A DNA stretch of 64,000 bases from Metabacillus litoralis (GCF_007994985.1 NZ_VOQF01000003.1:434001-498000); one strand, 5' to 3'; shown: positions 25,843-35,632, counted from the first letter of the stretch. The notes: a model not told the origin generated them from the letters alone. Program-made: numbers and translations.

Positions 25843-27606
25843 TCAGTTCATATATAAGTTTAAATCTTCTTCATCGGTAACGATTCCATTCTGCTTTTCC
25901 CACATGTAATGATAATAACCATTTATCTTTAAGAGTTCGTGATGGGATCCAAACTCAAAAATTTTCCCTTCTTTAAAAACATAAATGAGATCAGCGTTTA
26001 TGACTGATTTTAATCGATGAGATACAGAAATAATTGTTTTATACTTACGTATCTGTTCTATCAATGTAATAATGTCGGCCTCTGTCGGAGGATCTAAAGC
26101 AGCTGTTACCTCATCAAGTAATAATACCTTAGACTTTCTAAGTAATGCTCTAGCAATTGCTAATCTTTGACGCTCTCCACCTGATAAAGAGCCTCCTTCA
26201 TGATGAACTACAGTGTTATATCCATCTGGCCAGCTCATGATATCATCATGAATATTTACTAATTTTGCTATTTCAATCATATCAGACTCAGTTGCGTCTA
26301 AGTTGTCTAACAACAGATTATCTTTTATTGATGTATTAAATAGAAAGGTATCTTGTGTTACTAATGTTGTAAGCTTTCTTAAAGAACCTTCATTAATGTC
26401 TCGTATATCATTATCATCAAAAAAAACTGAACCCTCCTTCGGATCGTAAAATCGGGCTAATAATTGCAACGCAGTGCTTTTACCAGATCCACTTGGTCCT
26501 ACAAAGGCAATATAGCTACCTAATGGTATATTTAAACTAACTTCATGCAATTGATCGGATTTATTTGTATATCCAAAACTTACCTTATTCATCCGAATTG
26601 ATGACACAATAGAAGGAATATCTATTCCTTTAACCGAGTTATATAAACTGTTTTTATAATCAAATATCTCCTGTACCCTTTTAAAACTAACAGATGAATC
26701 GATTAAATTAGGAACTAGAACAGATAAATTCAATACTGACTGACCCACAATCATAAACAAAGTAAAGAAGGCAACAAATTCTCCAATTGTAATAGAACTA
26801 TTAAAGATCAGATAACCACCAAAACCTAGCATAATTCCATTTAAAAGCATTAATGCAGTAAGCGGTAATCTTTCCATTAAAGAGTTAATCATATGTAAAT
26901 TAAAACCTGTAGAATATAGATCATGAATTTGTTTACTTCCTCTTTCAGAAAACGTATTCTGTAAATGAAAGCTTTTAATTGTTTTGTAACCTTTAATCAT
27001 CTCATCTATCGTATTAGAGAATTTTTCTTGTGATTCTTTAAAGTATTTGTTACTATTTGCTGCTTTGTTTTGCAAAATTTTTGGTCCTATAAATAAAAGT
27101 GTTGATCCAACAAGCATAGCTAAGGTCAGTTTCCACTCAATAGAAAATAAGATTATCAATCCAATTGGGATACTTACTATTTCCTTTAAAAAATAAGGGA
27201 ATATTGTACGTATGACCCTTTCCATTGATCCCAAATCAGTATGAAAACGCGTGACAATATCACCAATTTTATACCTCTGATAAAAAGGTAATGATTGCTT
27301 TTGAATATGAAGAAACAAATCAGTTCTAATCATACGGATGACAACTCCACTTAGTTTCCCAAGCGAATAATCTCCAAATGTAATGGCAAGAAAATTTACT
27401 AATCCCCCTACAATTAACATACATAATATTATTGTGAATATTCGATAATCCCTCGGAATGAATGCTTCATCTATTAAATATTGTAAGCTCAAAGGTGCTA
27501 TCATCAAATAAGCAACCTCAATGAAAATACTTATTAAAAAAGTAAAGAACAGTAATTTATATTCCATAAAATATAAAAGAATGGTTCTTATGAAGGTCAT
27601 TTTCAA
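25843..27606 (-). CDS. ABC exporter (membrane domain fused to ATPase) of the peptide cluster
   Basis: Complete ABC exporter half of 587 residues: six membrane helices (about 10-310) and a C-terminal ATPase with Walker [11 protein letters not shown]-loop VTQDTFLF, signature SLSGGERQRLAIARAL and Walker B VLLLDEVTAALD, all canonical, so it can work as a homodimer. There is no N-terminal C39 peptidase domain, so it would not cut a leader. It is the first gene of a four-gene minus-strand unit (exporter, GNAT, peptide, GNAT), which makes the small peptide a possible cargo. Drug or lipid export is the alternative. Confidence 0.85.
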   Translation of the reverse strand: MKMTFIRTILLYFMEYKLLFFTFLISIFIEVAYLMIAPLSLQYLIDEAFIPRDYRIFTIILCMLIVGGLVNFLAITFGDYSLGKLSGVVIRMIRTDLFLHIQKQSLPFYQRYKIGDIVTRFHTDLGSMERVIRTIFPYFLKEIVSIPIGLIILFSIEWKLTLAMLVGSTLLFIGPKILQNKAANSNKYFKESQEKFSNTIDEMIKGYKTIKSFHLQNTFSERGSKQIHDLYSTGFNLHMINSLMERLPLTALMLLNGIMLGFGGYLIFNSSITIGEFVAFFTLFMIVGQSVLNLSVLVPNLIDSSVSFKRVQEIFDYKNSLYNSVKGIDIPSIVSSIRMNKVSFGYTNKSDQLHEVSLNIPLGSYIAFVGPSGSGKSTALQLLARFYDPKEGSVFFDDNDIRDINEGSLRKLTTLVTQDTFLFNTSIKDNLLLDNLDATESDMIEIAKLVNIHDDIMSWPDGYNTVVHHEGGSLSGGERQRLAIARALLRKSKVLLLDEVTAALDPPTEADIITLIEQIRKYKTIISVSHRLKSVINADLIYVFKEGKIFEFGSHHELLKINGYYHYMWEKQNGIVTDEEDLNLYMN

Positions 27607-27871
27607 ACACCAACTTCCTATATTAGTAGATTACTTCAGATATTTCATACTGTAAACAACTTCCTTTTTAACTAGTAGATTAATTGGACTTTTTCATGCA
27701 TAGTCCCTAGACCAATTCCCTCACAAAAATAGATTTATGTTATATACTTCTATACTCTGTATCATATTAGTTACTATCACGATCACTAAAACACAAAGTC
27801 TTATCATTTTATTTATTTTCATCCATTCGTTATATTAGAAATGAACGATCTTAATGTGAAAGGTGAGAACT

Positions 27872-28876
27872 ATGCAAAAACAAATACTTCTTAAAAAAAG
27901 GCCTAAAGAAACTCCTACTCACAATGACTTTGAAGTTGTTGAAACTAGCATTGGAACACCGTCTGATGGAGAGATCCTTGTAAAAACGATTTATATCTCT
28001 GTTGATCCATATTTACGTGGGAGAATGAATGATACAAAATCATATATCCCTCCTTTTAAACTAAATGAAGTTATTTCAAGTGGTGTTATTGGACAAGTAA
28101 TCGAATCAAAATCAAATCGATTTGATAAAAACGATATCGTCCTTGGATCACTAGGATGGCAGGAATATAACATAATAAAAGAAGACTCAGTACGCAAAAT
28201 AAACACAAACATAGCACCAGAATCAACTTACCTAAGCGTATTAGGCATGACTGGTTTAACTGCTTATTTTGGTTTATTAGATATCGGTAAACCTAAAGAA
28301 GGTGAAACAGTTGTCGTTTCAGGTGCAGCTGGTGCAGTTGGATCCATCGTTGGTCAAATCGCGAAAATTAAGGGATGTCGAGTTGTTGGAATTGCTGGGT
28401 CCGAAGATAAAGTAAATTTACTTTTAAATGATTTTGGATTTGATGCAGCTATTAATTACAATACGCAGGATGTTGGAGTTGCACTTGAAGAAGCATGCCC
28501 AGATGGTATTGACGTCTACTTTGAAAATGTTGGAGGAACAATATCTGATGCAATATTTCCTCTTTTAAATAATTTTGCAAGAATTCCGGTATGTGGTGCT
28601 ATTTCCGCTTACAATACAGCTGAAGATATAGGTCCCAGAGTTCAGACACACTTAATAAAGACTAGTTCTTTAATGCAAGGATTTACTGTTGGAAACTATT
28701 CTTCTCGATTTGAAGAAGGCATTCAAGAATTAGCTACATGGTTAAAAGATGGAAGGTTGAAGTATGAAGAAACAATTACAGTTGGGTTTGACAAGACAAT
28801 TGATGCTTTCCTAGACCTTTTCAAAGGAGCTAATATTGGCAAATCACTAGTAAAAGTAGCTGAGATAGAAAAATAA
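27872..28876 (+). CDS. yfmJ: Zinc-free medium-chain NADP-dependent oxidoreductase (YfmJ-like)
   Basis: Cytosolic MDR-superfamily reductase of the leukotriene B4 dehydrogenase/curcumin reductase type, acting on alkenals and similar enones. It has SVDPYLRGRM near residue 48, the nucleotide loop SGAAGAVGSIVGQIAK near 145, GIAGSEDK and YFENVGG, all typical of the group; zinc ligands are absent. The ATG at 27872 is preferred because AAAGGTGA lies just before it; an in-frame GTG nine bases earlier is part of that site. Length 334 residues matches B. subtilis YfmJ. Single gene with a terminator shared with its convergent neighbour. Confidence 0.9.
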   Translation: MQKQILLKKRPKETPTHNDFEVVETSIGTPSDGEILVKTIYISVDPYLRGRMNDTKSYIPPFKLNEVISSGVIGQVIESKSNRFDKNDIVLGSLGWQEYNIIKEDSVRKINTNIAPESTYLSVLGMTGLTAYFGLLDIGKPKEGETVVVSGAAGAVGSIVGQIAKIKGCRVVGIAGSEDKVNLLLNDFGFDAAINYNTQDVGVALEEACPDGIDVYFENVGGTISDAIFPLLNNFARIPVCGAISAYNTAEDIGPRVQTHLIKTSSLMQGFTVGNYSSRFEEGIQELATWLKDGRLKYEETITVGFDKTIDAFLDLFKGANIGKSLVKVAEIEK

Positions 28877-28974
28877 TAAACAGTTATAATACTAGAATAT
28901 TTTTGGATCGCCCTTTTTATATAGGAGATCTTATCTCTACTATAAGTTAGCTGCTAAGAATACATTAGAAAGAC

Positions 28975-29019
28975 AACATAGAAAAACGATTGATGAATTG
29001 TCAATCGTTTTTCTATGTT
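28975..29019. terminator. Bidirectional terminator after yfmJ
   Basis: Perfect 19-bp stem (AACATAGAAAAACGATTGA and complement) with a seven-base loop, between two convergent genes. Confidence 0.85.
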
Positions 29020-29042
29020 AAAAGTTACTGAAATATTGATCC

Positions 29043-29588
29043 TTAACCTTTATAACTTGTTACACCAAACGTATGATCCTCAGAATATCCGTTAAAATAG
29101 ATATCTAAGTCATGAAATAAGCGGTGAAGTTTTATCATCGCTTCACGATCATCTGAATCTATTATTTTTTTGGCCGTATTTTCAATACTTATAAAATCTT
29201 CATATAACTTTTCATCTTTCACTTCGATCTCTTTAAAAATTGAAACAATATGTAACGCTTTTTCCTGTTGTTTCTTATAATCCGCGGTATTAACGCGCCC
29301 CCAGCATAAAGTATCATTGTAAAACTCATGTAAATCTGTTATAAAATCGTGACCATCTTCATATTCAGATGTCGAAAAAACGACAACATCTTTTGATGCA
29401 GGTTCATTTACTATCTCAGTGGAAACATCATCAATACTATCTGGATTACTTTTCTCTGTTACTTTTGCTAAATCTTTTTCATGGGCTTTTGTTGAAGTAA
29501 AATATTCTAAACCTTTATAACTTGCTATTGTTAATACACTTACTATGAATAACAAAACAATTCCAACATTTACTTTTTTGTTTTTCAT
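29043..29588 (-). CDS. Membrane-anchored extracellular protein of unknown function
   Basis: I do not recognise this 181-residue protein. MKNKK is followed by one hydrophobic helix (about 8-25), then a Ser/Glu/Lys-rich spacer and a mostly helical acidic domain (YEDGHDFITDLHEFYNDTLCW and KKIIDSDDREAMIKLHRLFHD). It lacks a lipobox Cys, so it is a signal anchor rather than a lipoprotein. The start at 29588 is chosen because GGGAGGTAAC lies directly before it; the longer frame runs through that site. It lies between yfmJ and a chemoreceptor gene and has its own unit. Confidence 0.7.
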   Translation of the reverse strand: MKNKKVNVGIVLLFIVSVLTIASYKGLEYFTSTKAHEKDLAKVTEKSNPDSIDDVSTEIVNEPASKDVVVFSTSEYEDGHDFITDLHEFYNDTLCWGRVNTADYKKQQEKALHIVSIFKEIEVKDEKLYEDFISIENTAKKIIDSDDREAMIKLHRLFHDLDIYFNGYSEDHTFGVTSYKG

Positions 29589-29688
29589 GTTACCTCCCTC
29601 TTTATGAATTTTGTCATACACATTAGAGTTATCTATGTAAATTATACCAATAGTTTACATGAATAAATAGTTTTTAAGTCGTAAAATG

Positions 29689-29736
29689 AAAAAGCTAACT
29701 AAGTTAAATATATAGTTTAACTCAGTTAGCTTTTCT
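29689..29736 (-). terminator. Terminator of the chemoreceptor gene
   Basis: AAAAGCTAACTGAGTTAAAC pairs with the complementary arm across TATATA with one mismatch, and TTTTTC follows on the minus strand. 17 bp past the stop. Confidence 0.8.
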
Positions 29737-29752
29737 CATTTATTCGCTAAGA

Positions 29753-31759
29753 TTACACTTTAAACTGTTCAATTAATGCTTGTAACTCCTCAGCCATTCC
29801 TGTAAGAGCTTTAGCAGCTGAATTAATCTCTTCCATTGATGCTAATTGTTCTTCTGTAGTTGCTGCTACTTCTTCTGATGTTGTTAAACTATCTTTCGCA
29901 ATAACTGTTAACTCATTTGCAGATGCACTTACTTCTTGCACAGCAGCAGACATTTGTTGAACAGTTGCTGTCACCTCTTCAATTTGTGGTGTCATTTGAT
30001 TCATACTATTCATGATGAAACCAAATTTCTCAGATGTTTCTGTAGAAATCGCTAATCCTTCTTCAGCATTTTTGGAAACTTTACTCATAATCTCAACTGA
30101 TTTATTCGTATCTTCTTGGACACTTGAGATCAATAAAGCAATCTGCCCTGCAGATTTTTGTGATTGCTCTGCTAATTTTCTAACTTCATCTGCAACAACC
30201 GCAAAACCCTTTCCATGCTCTCCAGCCCTTGCAGCTTCAATTGCTGCATTAAGTGCTAATAAATTTGTTTGATCAGCAATCTGTGATATAGCGTCGAGAA
30301 TTTTTCCAATTTCATTAGAGCGCTGGTAGAGAGATTGAATAACCTTATTAGATTCTAATACAGATGAATGGATAAACTTCATTTGTTCTAGGTTATTTTT
30401 TACATATTTCTCTCCTTCAGTTGCTTCTAACGCAGCTTCTTGTGCCAAATCAGATACTTGTGTTGAACTAGTAGAAATATTTAAGATCCCCTGTAATACT
30501 TCCTCTAAAGCAGAAGTATTGGCTTCAATCTTATTCGTTTGATTTTCTGCACCACTTGCCACTTGTTGAATAGCTTCTGCTACTTGTTTTGTTCCTACTG
30601 TTGTTTGATTAGCACTTGCAATAAGTTCTTCTGAAGAAGCACTTACACGTTCAGACGAAGTTTGTAAATTAATAATTACAGATCGTAAATTATCAACCAT
30701 CTTTTTAAAACTTTTTGACAACTGTCCAATTTCATCACCTGAAGTAACAACAATGTCTTCTGTTAAATCTCCATTACTGATTCGTTCAGCTGATGTAACA
30801 AGGGATTGAATTGGTCGAATAATCGTTCGTATGATAATAAAGACAATAAGACCACCTATAAGAAGAAAAGAAATAATAACTGTTAATGTTTTTATAAAGA
30901 TTCCTTGAGCGGCATTCGATATTTCATCAGAATACATGGTTCCTGCTATTTTCCATCCCGTTAATTCATTTGTTGTGAATTCCATTTCTTTTTTAGCACC
31001 TTCGAACGTATAATCAATCGAACCATTTTTACTTTCAAAGAGTTTCTTTAACCATTCACCAGATGCTTTTTCCCCTTGGATACTTGGGTGAATAAGATAC
31101 GTTTCTGTTTTATCTATAATTGTTACGTAACCTTCTTTACCCACTTTTACTTGATCCGTCAATTGACTCAAAGCTGCAATATTTATGTCAACTGCAATAA
31201 CACCAGAGCGATCATCTAATGTTTTAGCAACTGTTACAGATGTTTCTTTCGTGCTAGCATCTATATATGGATCTGTTATGATAACCTCACCCTTGTTATC
31301 CATCGCTAACTCATACCAAGGACGAGTTTTAGGATCATAGTCATCAGGTAATTGAGTAAAAGGTGCGATAATCATCTCACCTTCCTCTGTACCAATATAA
31401 ATCGTTTGTGCCTCAGGCTTTGTTTGAATATATTGATTGAATTTTGCTACTATATTCCTCTTATCTTCTTCCGTAATTGTCGTATTGGCTGTTTTAGCTG
31501 ATTGTGCAAAGTAGTTGATATCTTCTTGTATAGGCTCTAATTGGGAATTTAATGAAGTGTTTATTAACTGAACACTTTCCCTAGCCGTTTGGAGCATACT
31601 CTTTTCTATCTCTGATTTTGCAGATTGATATGAAATAAGACCTATCGATACACTCGGAATCAATAAAACGATCGCAAATGCAATAATTAGCTTCATTCTA
31701 ATTGTTAGTCTTTTGTTCAAATCTAATAAGCTTCTATAATACTTCTTAATCATTTTCAT
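29753..31759 (-). CDS. Methyl-accepting chemotaxis protein (dCache sensor)
   Basis: Transmembrane chemoreceptor of 668 residues. TM1 (about 22-42) and TM2 (about 283-305) enclose a dCache ligand-binding domain with the amine/amino-acid-type pattern around [21 protein letters not shown] and [16 protein letters not shown] follows (about 305-358), then the long helical signalling hairpin with the conserved tip [20 protein letters not shown] and [20 protein letters not shown]. It belongs to the B. subtilis McpA/McpB/TlpA group. AGAGGAAGAAGATC precedes the ATG. No SigD promoter was recognised upstream. Ligand unknown. Confidence 0.93.
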   Translation of the reverse strand: MKMIKKYYRSLLDLNKRLTIRMKLIIAFAIVLLIPSVSIGLISYQSAKSEIEKSMLQTARESVQLINTSLNSQLEPIQEDINYFAQSAKTANTTITEEDKRNIVAKFNQYIQTKPEAQTIYIGTEEGEMIIAPFTQLPDDYDPKTRPWYELAMDNKGEVIITDPYIDASTKETSVTVAKTLDDRSGVIAVDINIAALSQLTDQVKVGKEGYVTIIDKTETYLIHPSIQGEKASGEWLKKLFESKNGSIDYTFEGAKKEMEFTTNELTGWKIAGTMYSDEISNAAQGIFIKTLTVIISFLLIGGLIVFIIIRTIIRPIQSLVTSAERISNGDLTEDIVVTSGDEIGQLSKSFKKMVDNLRSVIINLQTSSERVSASSEELIASANQTTVGTKQVAEAIQQVASGAENQTNKIEANTSALEEVLQGILNISTSSTQVSDLAQEAALEATEGEKYVKNNLEQMKFIHSSVLESNKVIQSLYQRSNEIGKILDAISQIADQTNLLALNAAIEAARAGEHGKGFAVVADEVRKLAEQSQKSAGQIALLISSVQEDTNKSVEIMSKVSKNAEEGLAISTETSEKFGFIMNSMNQMTPQIEEVTATVQQMSAAVQEVSASANELTVIAKDSLTTSEEVAATTEEQLASMEEINSAAKALTGMAEELQALIEQFKV

Positions 31760-32182
31760 GATCTTCTTCCTCTTTTCTGTTCCTTTAGTTTTCCTTTAAG
31801 TTGCTTTTCTTCCCATACTTCTGCGCAGATCAACACCAGGAATTGTAGATTTTCGTAAAACTTACATAAACAACTGTTTTTTTTAAATCTTTTTTGTAAA
31901 ATGGTTGTTTTTGTTTTAGTAATACATGAAATGAAAAAAATGATGTTGAAGGAAAATTTGTGAGTTTCCTGCGAGAAAGGTGTAGTGAAAACTGCCTTTA
32001 GAAAAGAGCTTAGGAAAAATATACCTATCCATTAGATGTGTGTTTATTTAGTCATATTTTACTACTTATTAAACTAAATGAAAATAACTTATTTTATATT
32101 CATAATTTTCAGAACCTATATAAATTAAGGGGAATTCCGAATAAAGTCTTTAATTTTACTTTTCTTATGTAATTTATAGATC
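31760..32182. other. Long gap with a degenerate repeat fragment
   Basis: Mostly A/T-rich. ACTGCCTTTAGAAAAGAGC around 31990-32010 looks like a broken end of the family 2 element. No gene or clear promoter for the chemoreceptor was found. Confidence 0.35.
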
Positions 32183-32219
32183 AAAAAATACACATATTTC
32201 ACATGCGAAATATGTGTAT
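32183..32219 (-). terminator. Terminator of the amt-DUF294-exonuclease operon
   Basis: Perfect 13-bp stem ATACACATATTTC with its complement, loop GCATGT, then TTTTTT on the minus strand, 17 bp past the exonuclease stop. Confidence 0.85.
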
Positions 32220-32235
32220 AAAACATTATAACTCT

Positions 32236-32931
32236 TTACCCTTTTGCGATTTCTTCATAAAGATCATTCAAAGATTCACAACCGAGTTTTTGTAATTTTT
32301 TCACATAAACTCTCCATAACTCTGCAGTTAACTTAGCGTCATACAGCGCATGATGCCTTCCGAATATTGGAATATCATTATGTTCACAGCATTCATCAAG
32401 AGTAATTAGCTTACCATTAGGTTCTGCCATACGATATAAAAAAGACATATCTACAAGTCTATGTTTAAAAGGTGCACGATAAAGTTTCCATGAAGCTTGT
32501 TGAAGAAAATTCTTTTCATGGTTAGCATGATGTGCTACAAGAGTATAATCTTCAACAAATCGAAAAAATTGAAATAAAACTTCTGATAGAGGTGGAGCAT
32601 CCTTTAAGTCCTCATTTGTCAAACCTGTCAACGTTGTTATTTCATCTTTTAGCGGTTTGTCATATTTGACTAGTGAATAAAAACTATCTTCTTCTTTAAT
32701 TACTTCACCTTTTACTTTAATCGCACCAATTGATATGATTTGATCTCCTTGATCAGGATAAAAACCAGTTGTTTCAATATCAAAAACAATTACATTCAAA
32801 TCAGAAAGTGGTATATTTAATGTTTCTTCAACACGCATCTCCCTTTGTAACTGTCGCAAATATGCGACTTGTTGCTGACTTTGTGAAGCACCTAATTTAC
32901 CTTTCATGAAGAAAAATGGGTCTAATGTCAT
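32236..32931 (-). CDS. DnaQ-like DEDDh 3'-5' exonuclease
   Basis: Cytosolic exonuclease-fold protein of 231 residues. ExoI is VFDIETTGFYP (Asp51, Glu53); ExoII reads VAHHANHEKNFL, where Glu may replace the usual Asp; ExoIII is RHHALYDAKLTAEL with the His and Asp of the DEDDh type. A 40-residue N-terminal extension precedes the nuclease fold. The ATG at 32931 is chosen because it overlaps the upstream stop as ATGA and has AAAGGGTG before it. The coupling with the DUF294 gene recurs in other bacteria as I recall, beside transporters. Substrate unknown; not the polymerase III proofreader itself. Confidence 0.88.
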   Translation of the reverse strand: MTLDPFFFMKGKLGASQSQQQVAYLRQLQREMRVEETLNIPLSDLNVIVFDIETTGFYPDQGDQIISIGAIKVKGEVIKEEDSFYSLVKYDKPLKDEITTLTGLTNEDLKDAPPLSEVLFQFFRFVEDYTLVAHHANHEKNFLQQASWKLYRAPFKHRLVDMSFLYRMAEPNGKLITLDECCEHNDIPIFGRHHALYDAKLTAELWRVYVKKLQKLGCESLNDLYEEIAKG

Positions 32932-33917
32932 TGAAAACACCCTTTATCGATTATCCTTTGTACAAATTGATGCAACTTCTTCCCATCCCTCAATATATCC
33001 TTGATTTCTCTTTTTTCTTGTTTAGTTAATTTTTTCACATTCAGGTAATGAACATCATCATATGCTTCTGCATTTGAATATAATAGAGATCTGTATTTCA
33101 GTAGTTTATCAAAGTTATCTCTATAGTGTGAAAGTTCATTATAGCAACCATTCATTTCACATAGTTTATTTATTCGTCGTAATGTAGAAGTTTCAATTAA
33201 ACCTTCTTTTATAGCTAAAAGTCTAATTGCATTAACATAAGGTAAGAAAGCTGTTTTTTTCAAATCAATACATCCCTCGTATTGCCCAATAGGCTCAACA
33301 TATATTTGACCGAGCGGCCCCACCGAATTTTTAATATGCTGAATATTATCCATGAAACGTTGCAGTAACTCTTTGTTATTATTCAAATAGTCAAATATAG
33401 TACACTTTAAATCAGTTATTAAAGGATTTTCTCCTACTATACTTCTTGAATCATAGAAAATTTGCAAATATCGAATAGATTCCCAACTTTTATCGTCCAT
33501 CCATTTTATAAGTTGTTTTTTCCATTCAGTTAATGATTTACACCATAATGGATTAGAGCTCATAACCTTTCCTTCACAAAAAGGATAACCAATTTCATTG
33601 AGACCTTTGGAAAGCTCATCTCCTAGTTTCTTAAAATAATTAAGCGCGTGTTCAGAATCCTCTTCATATACAATTCCATGATCTTGATCACTGATAAGCC
33701 CTTGTTCATTTCGTCCTCCACTTCCCATAACAAACCATGAGTAGTCACAAGGTGGCTGACCGATTTCTTTTTCAAGGTGAAAGAGTGCTAGCTTGCTAGC
33801 ACTCCTCATCATTTGATCATGAAATTCGTTTAACTTTTGAGTATCTAACTCATATTGGTGAATATAAGTCTCTTTATATTTTTTAAGAGAATGATAAGAA
33901 TCGAAATCATCTTGCAT
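32928..33917 (-). CDS. DUF294 nucleotidyltransferase-like protein (GlnD-related fold)
   Basis: A 329-residue protein with the DUF294 core: FVMGSGGRNEQGLISDQDHG around residues 63-82 holds the GSxGR motif and the DxD metal site seen in GlnD-type nucleotidyltransferases. A helical DUF294_C domain (about 190-325) follows. No CBS or cyclic-nucleotide domain is present, so this is a short form. The ATG at 33917 is used; the longer frame begins with a TTG lacking a ribosome site. It lies 54 bp after amt and overlaps the exonuclease by 4 bp. Since no glnK is present, a role in control of ammonium uptake is possible but unproven. Confidence 0.85.
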   Translation of the reverse strand: MQDDFDSYHSLKKYKETYIHQYELDTQKLNEFHDQMMRSASKLALFHLEKEIGQPPCDYSWFVMGSGGRNEQGLISDQDHGIVYEEDSEHALNYFKKLGDELSKGLNEIGYPFCEGKVMSSNPLWCKSLTEWKKQLIKWMDDKSWESIRYLQIFYDSRSIVGENPLITDLKCTIFDYLNNNKELLQRFMDNIQHIKNSVGPLGQIYVEPIGQYEGCIDLKKTAFLPYVNAIRLLAIKEGLIETSTLRRINKLCEMNGCYNELSHYRDNFDKLLKYRSLLYSNAEAYDDVHYLNVKKLTKQEKREIKDILRDGKKLHQFVQRIIDKGCFQ

Positions 33918-33971
33918 GAAAGACACTTCCTCACATTTTTTCAAAATGAGCGTTCTAGACCATGCATTTGA

Positions 33972-35240
33972 TTATGAGCTAACATTTTGATTTTTAGCTT
34001 CAAATACTTCTGGATAACCATAGCTACCATGTTCACTCATATCTAAGCCCATTACTTCTTCTTCCTCCGTTACACGAAGTCCATTCATTACCTTTTTAGC
34101 AATAGCAAGTATAACGAATGATACAACAAATGCGTATAGACCTGAAACTGCCACTCCCATAAATTGTACGCCTAATTGATCAAATCCGCCACCATAGAAT
34201 AATCCTGGTTTACCAACTGTTGCAAGTTCTGGTGTTGCAAAGAAACCTGTAGATAAAGTTCCCCAAATACCTGCAACACCATGAACAGATAAAGCAAAGA
34301 TCGGGTCGTCAATTTTACGTTTTTCAAAGAATCTAGCACTATAGAACACTAACATTCCTGCGATAAACCCAATAACTACTGCTGCCCATGTATCTACAAA
34401 AGCACAAGATGCTGTGATTGCTACAAGTCCTGCTAAAGCACCATTTAGCATTGTTGGAATATCCGACTTACCTAATACCATCCAAGAAATTATAAGTGCT
34501 GCTACCGCTCCTGCACCTGCTGCTAAGTTTGTGTTTAAAGCAACAAATCCGAAGAATCCATCATCAACTGCTACCGTACTACCAGCATTAAATCCAAACC
34601 AACCAACCCATAATATTAAAACTCCTAAAGCTGTAAACACTTGGTTATGACCTTGAATATTGTTAGCTGAGCCATCTTTATTATATTTTCCAATACGTGG
34701 TTTTAGAAGGATAGTTGCAGCAAATGCTGCCATTGCTCCTGTTAAATGAACAACTGTTGAGCCAGCGAAATCTTGTTTACCATGTTCCGCTAACCATCCA
34801 CCACCCCAAATCCAATGTGCGATAACTGGATAAATAAGAGCTGAGAATAATACCGTAAATACTAGATACACCGAAAGTTTAGCACGTTCTGCAAATCCAC
34901 CTAAAGCGATTGTAATAGCAATTCCTGCGAAGGCACATTGGAAAACGAAGAATACTGCTGTTGAAAAGCTAGCTCCTTCTGCTTGCTCTCCTGAGTAAAA
35001 GAAATCTGTTAATCCAACGAAAAAGTTACCATTTCCTCCAAAAGTGAAGGCATAACCTACTGCCCAGTAAACTAATGATGCAAGACCAACAGTGAAAATT
35101 GTTTTACCAGCAATATGACCAGCATTTTTCATTCTAGTTGATCCAGCTTCAAGTAAAATAAATCCACCTAACATAAAAATAACTAAGATTGCACTTAACA
35201 TGATCCAGAGACTGTTCATTAAAAATAAAGTATCTTCCAT
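33972..35240 (-). CDS. amt: Ammonium transporter
   Basis: Amt/MEP/Rh-family channel of 422 residues with eleven hydrophobic segments. FVFQCAFAGIAITIALGG, FAGSTVVHLTGAMAAF (first pore His) and FALSVHGVAGIWGT (second pore His) are the conserved parts. The C-terminal tail EEEEVMGLDMSEHGSYGYPE is the usual cytosolic switch region. In B. subtilis the gene is followed by the PII gene glnK; here a DUF294 gene follows instead. A strong SigA promoter and a GlnR/TnrA-type box just downstream of it indicate nitrogen control. GAGGGGG precedes the ATG. Confidence 0.95.
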   Translation of the reverse strand: MEDTLFLMNSLWIMLSAILVIFMLGGFILLEAGSTRMKNAGHIAGKTIFTVGLASLVYWAVGYAFTFGGNGNFFVGLTDFFYSGEQAEGASFSTAVFFVFQCAFAGIAITIALGGFAERAKLSVYLVFTVLFSALIYPVIAHWIWGGGWLAEHGKQDFAGSTVVHLTGAMAAFAATILLKPRIGKYNKDGSANNIQGHNQVFTALGVLILWVGWFGFNAGSTVAVDDGFFGFVALNTNLAAGAGAVAALIISWMVLGKSDIPTMLNGALAGLVAITASCAFVDTWAAVVIGFIAGMLVFYSARFFEKRKIDDPIFALSVHGVAGIWGTLSTGFFATPELATVGKPGLFYGGGFDQLGVQFMGVAVSGLYAFVVSFVILAIAKKVMNGLRVTEEEEVMGLDMSEHGSYGYPEVFEAKNQNVSS

Positions 35241-35274
35241 TTCATTTCCCCCTCGTAAGTTATATGACTTTTGG

Positions 35275-35291
35275 TGTTAGAAAACATAACA
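35275..35291 (-). promoter_or_regulatory. GlnR/TnrA box in the amt leader
   Basis: TGTTATGTTTTCTAACA on the minus strand fits the consensus TGTNANAWWWTMTNACA at all but one fixed position. It lies about 11-27 bases after the predicted transcription start, a repressor position and not the activator position near -50. Confidence 0.7.
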
Positions 35292-35308
35292 TCTTGTTCT
35301 TAAGTACT

Positions 35309-35336
35309 ATTCTATACGAAATTTATAAAGTGTCAA
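35309..35336 (-). promoter_or_regulatory. SigA promoter of amt
   Basis: TTGACA (35331-35336) and TAGAAT (35309-35314) on the minus strand, with a 16-bp spacer. Confidence 0.75.
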
Positions 35337-35573
35337 CCCGTTTTTATAAGTTTCTGATAATTCTGTGTTAGATTTCCTGACAAACAATGATAAAAACCTG
35401 ATAAACCTTTATTTAGAGTACGTTCATTCACAAGTAAAAAGATACCGTTTTACGAAATATAGCCTTGTTTATGAGAAAAATCTCAAAATAGTAATTAAAA
35501 TAAACATAAGCAAATCAAACAAAAGAACTACTTGAAAGCGAATACTTGTAATTCAACAAAAAGTTTTACAGAG

Positions 35574-35632
35574 CCCAAAATAAAAACAGACCAAATCCAT
35601 TTGTATGATTTGGTCTGTAAATTTATTTTGGG
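35574..35632 (-). terminator. Terminator of the BCCT transporter gene
   Basis: A long composite hairpin: ACAGACCAAATC and its complement form the inner stem and CCCAAAATAAA with its complement the outer one. It lies 72 bp past the transporter stop. Confidence 0.65.

Noticed and set aside
29753-31900. SigD (flagellar) promoter for the chemoreceptor
   Set aside because: No TAAA-N15-GCCGATAT-like sequence was found upstream on the minus strand.
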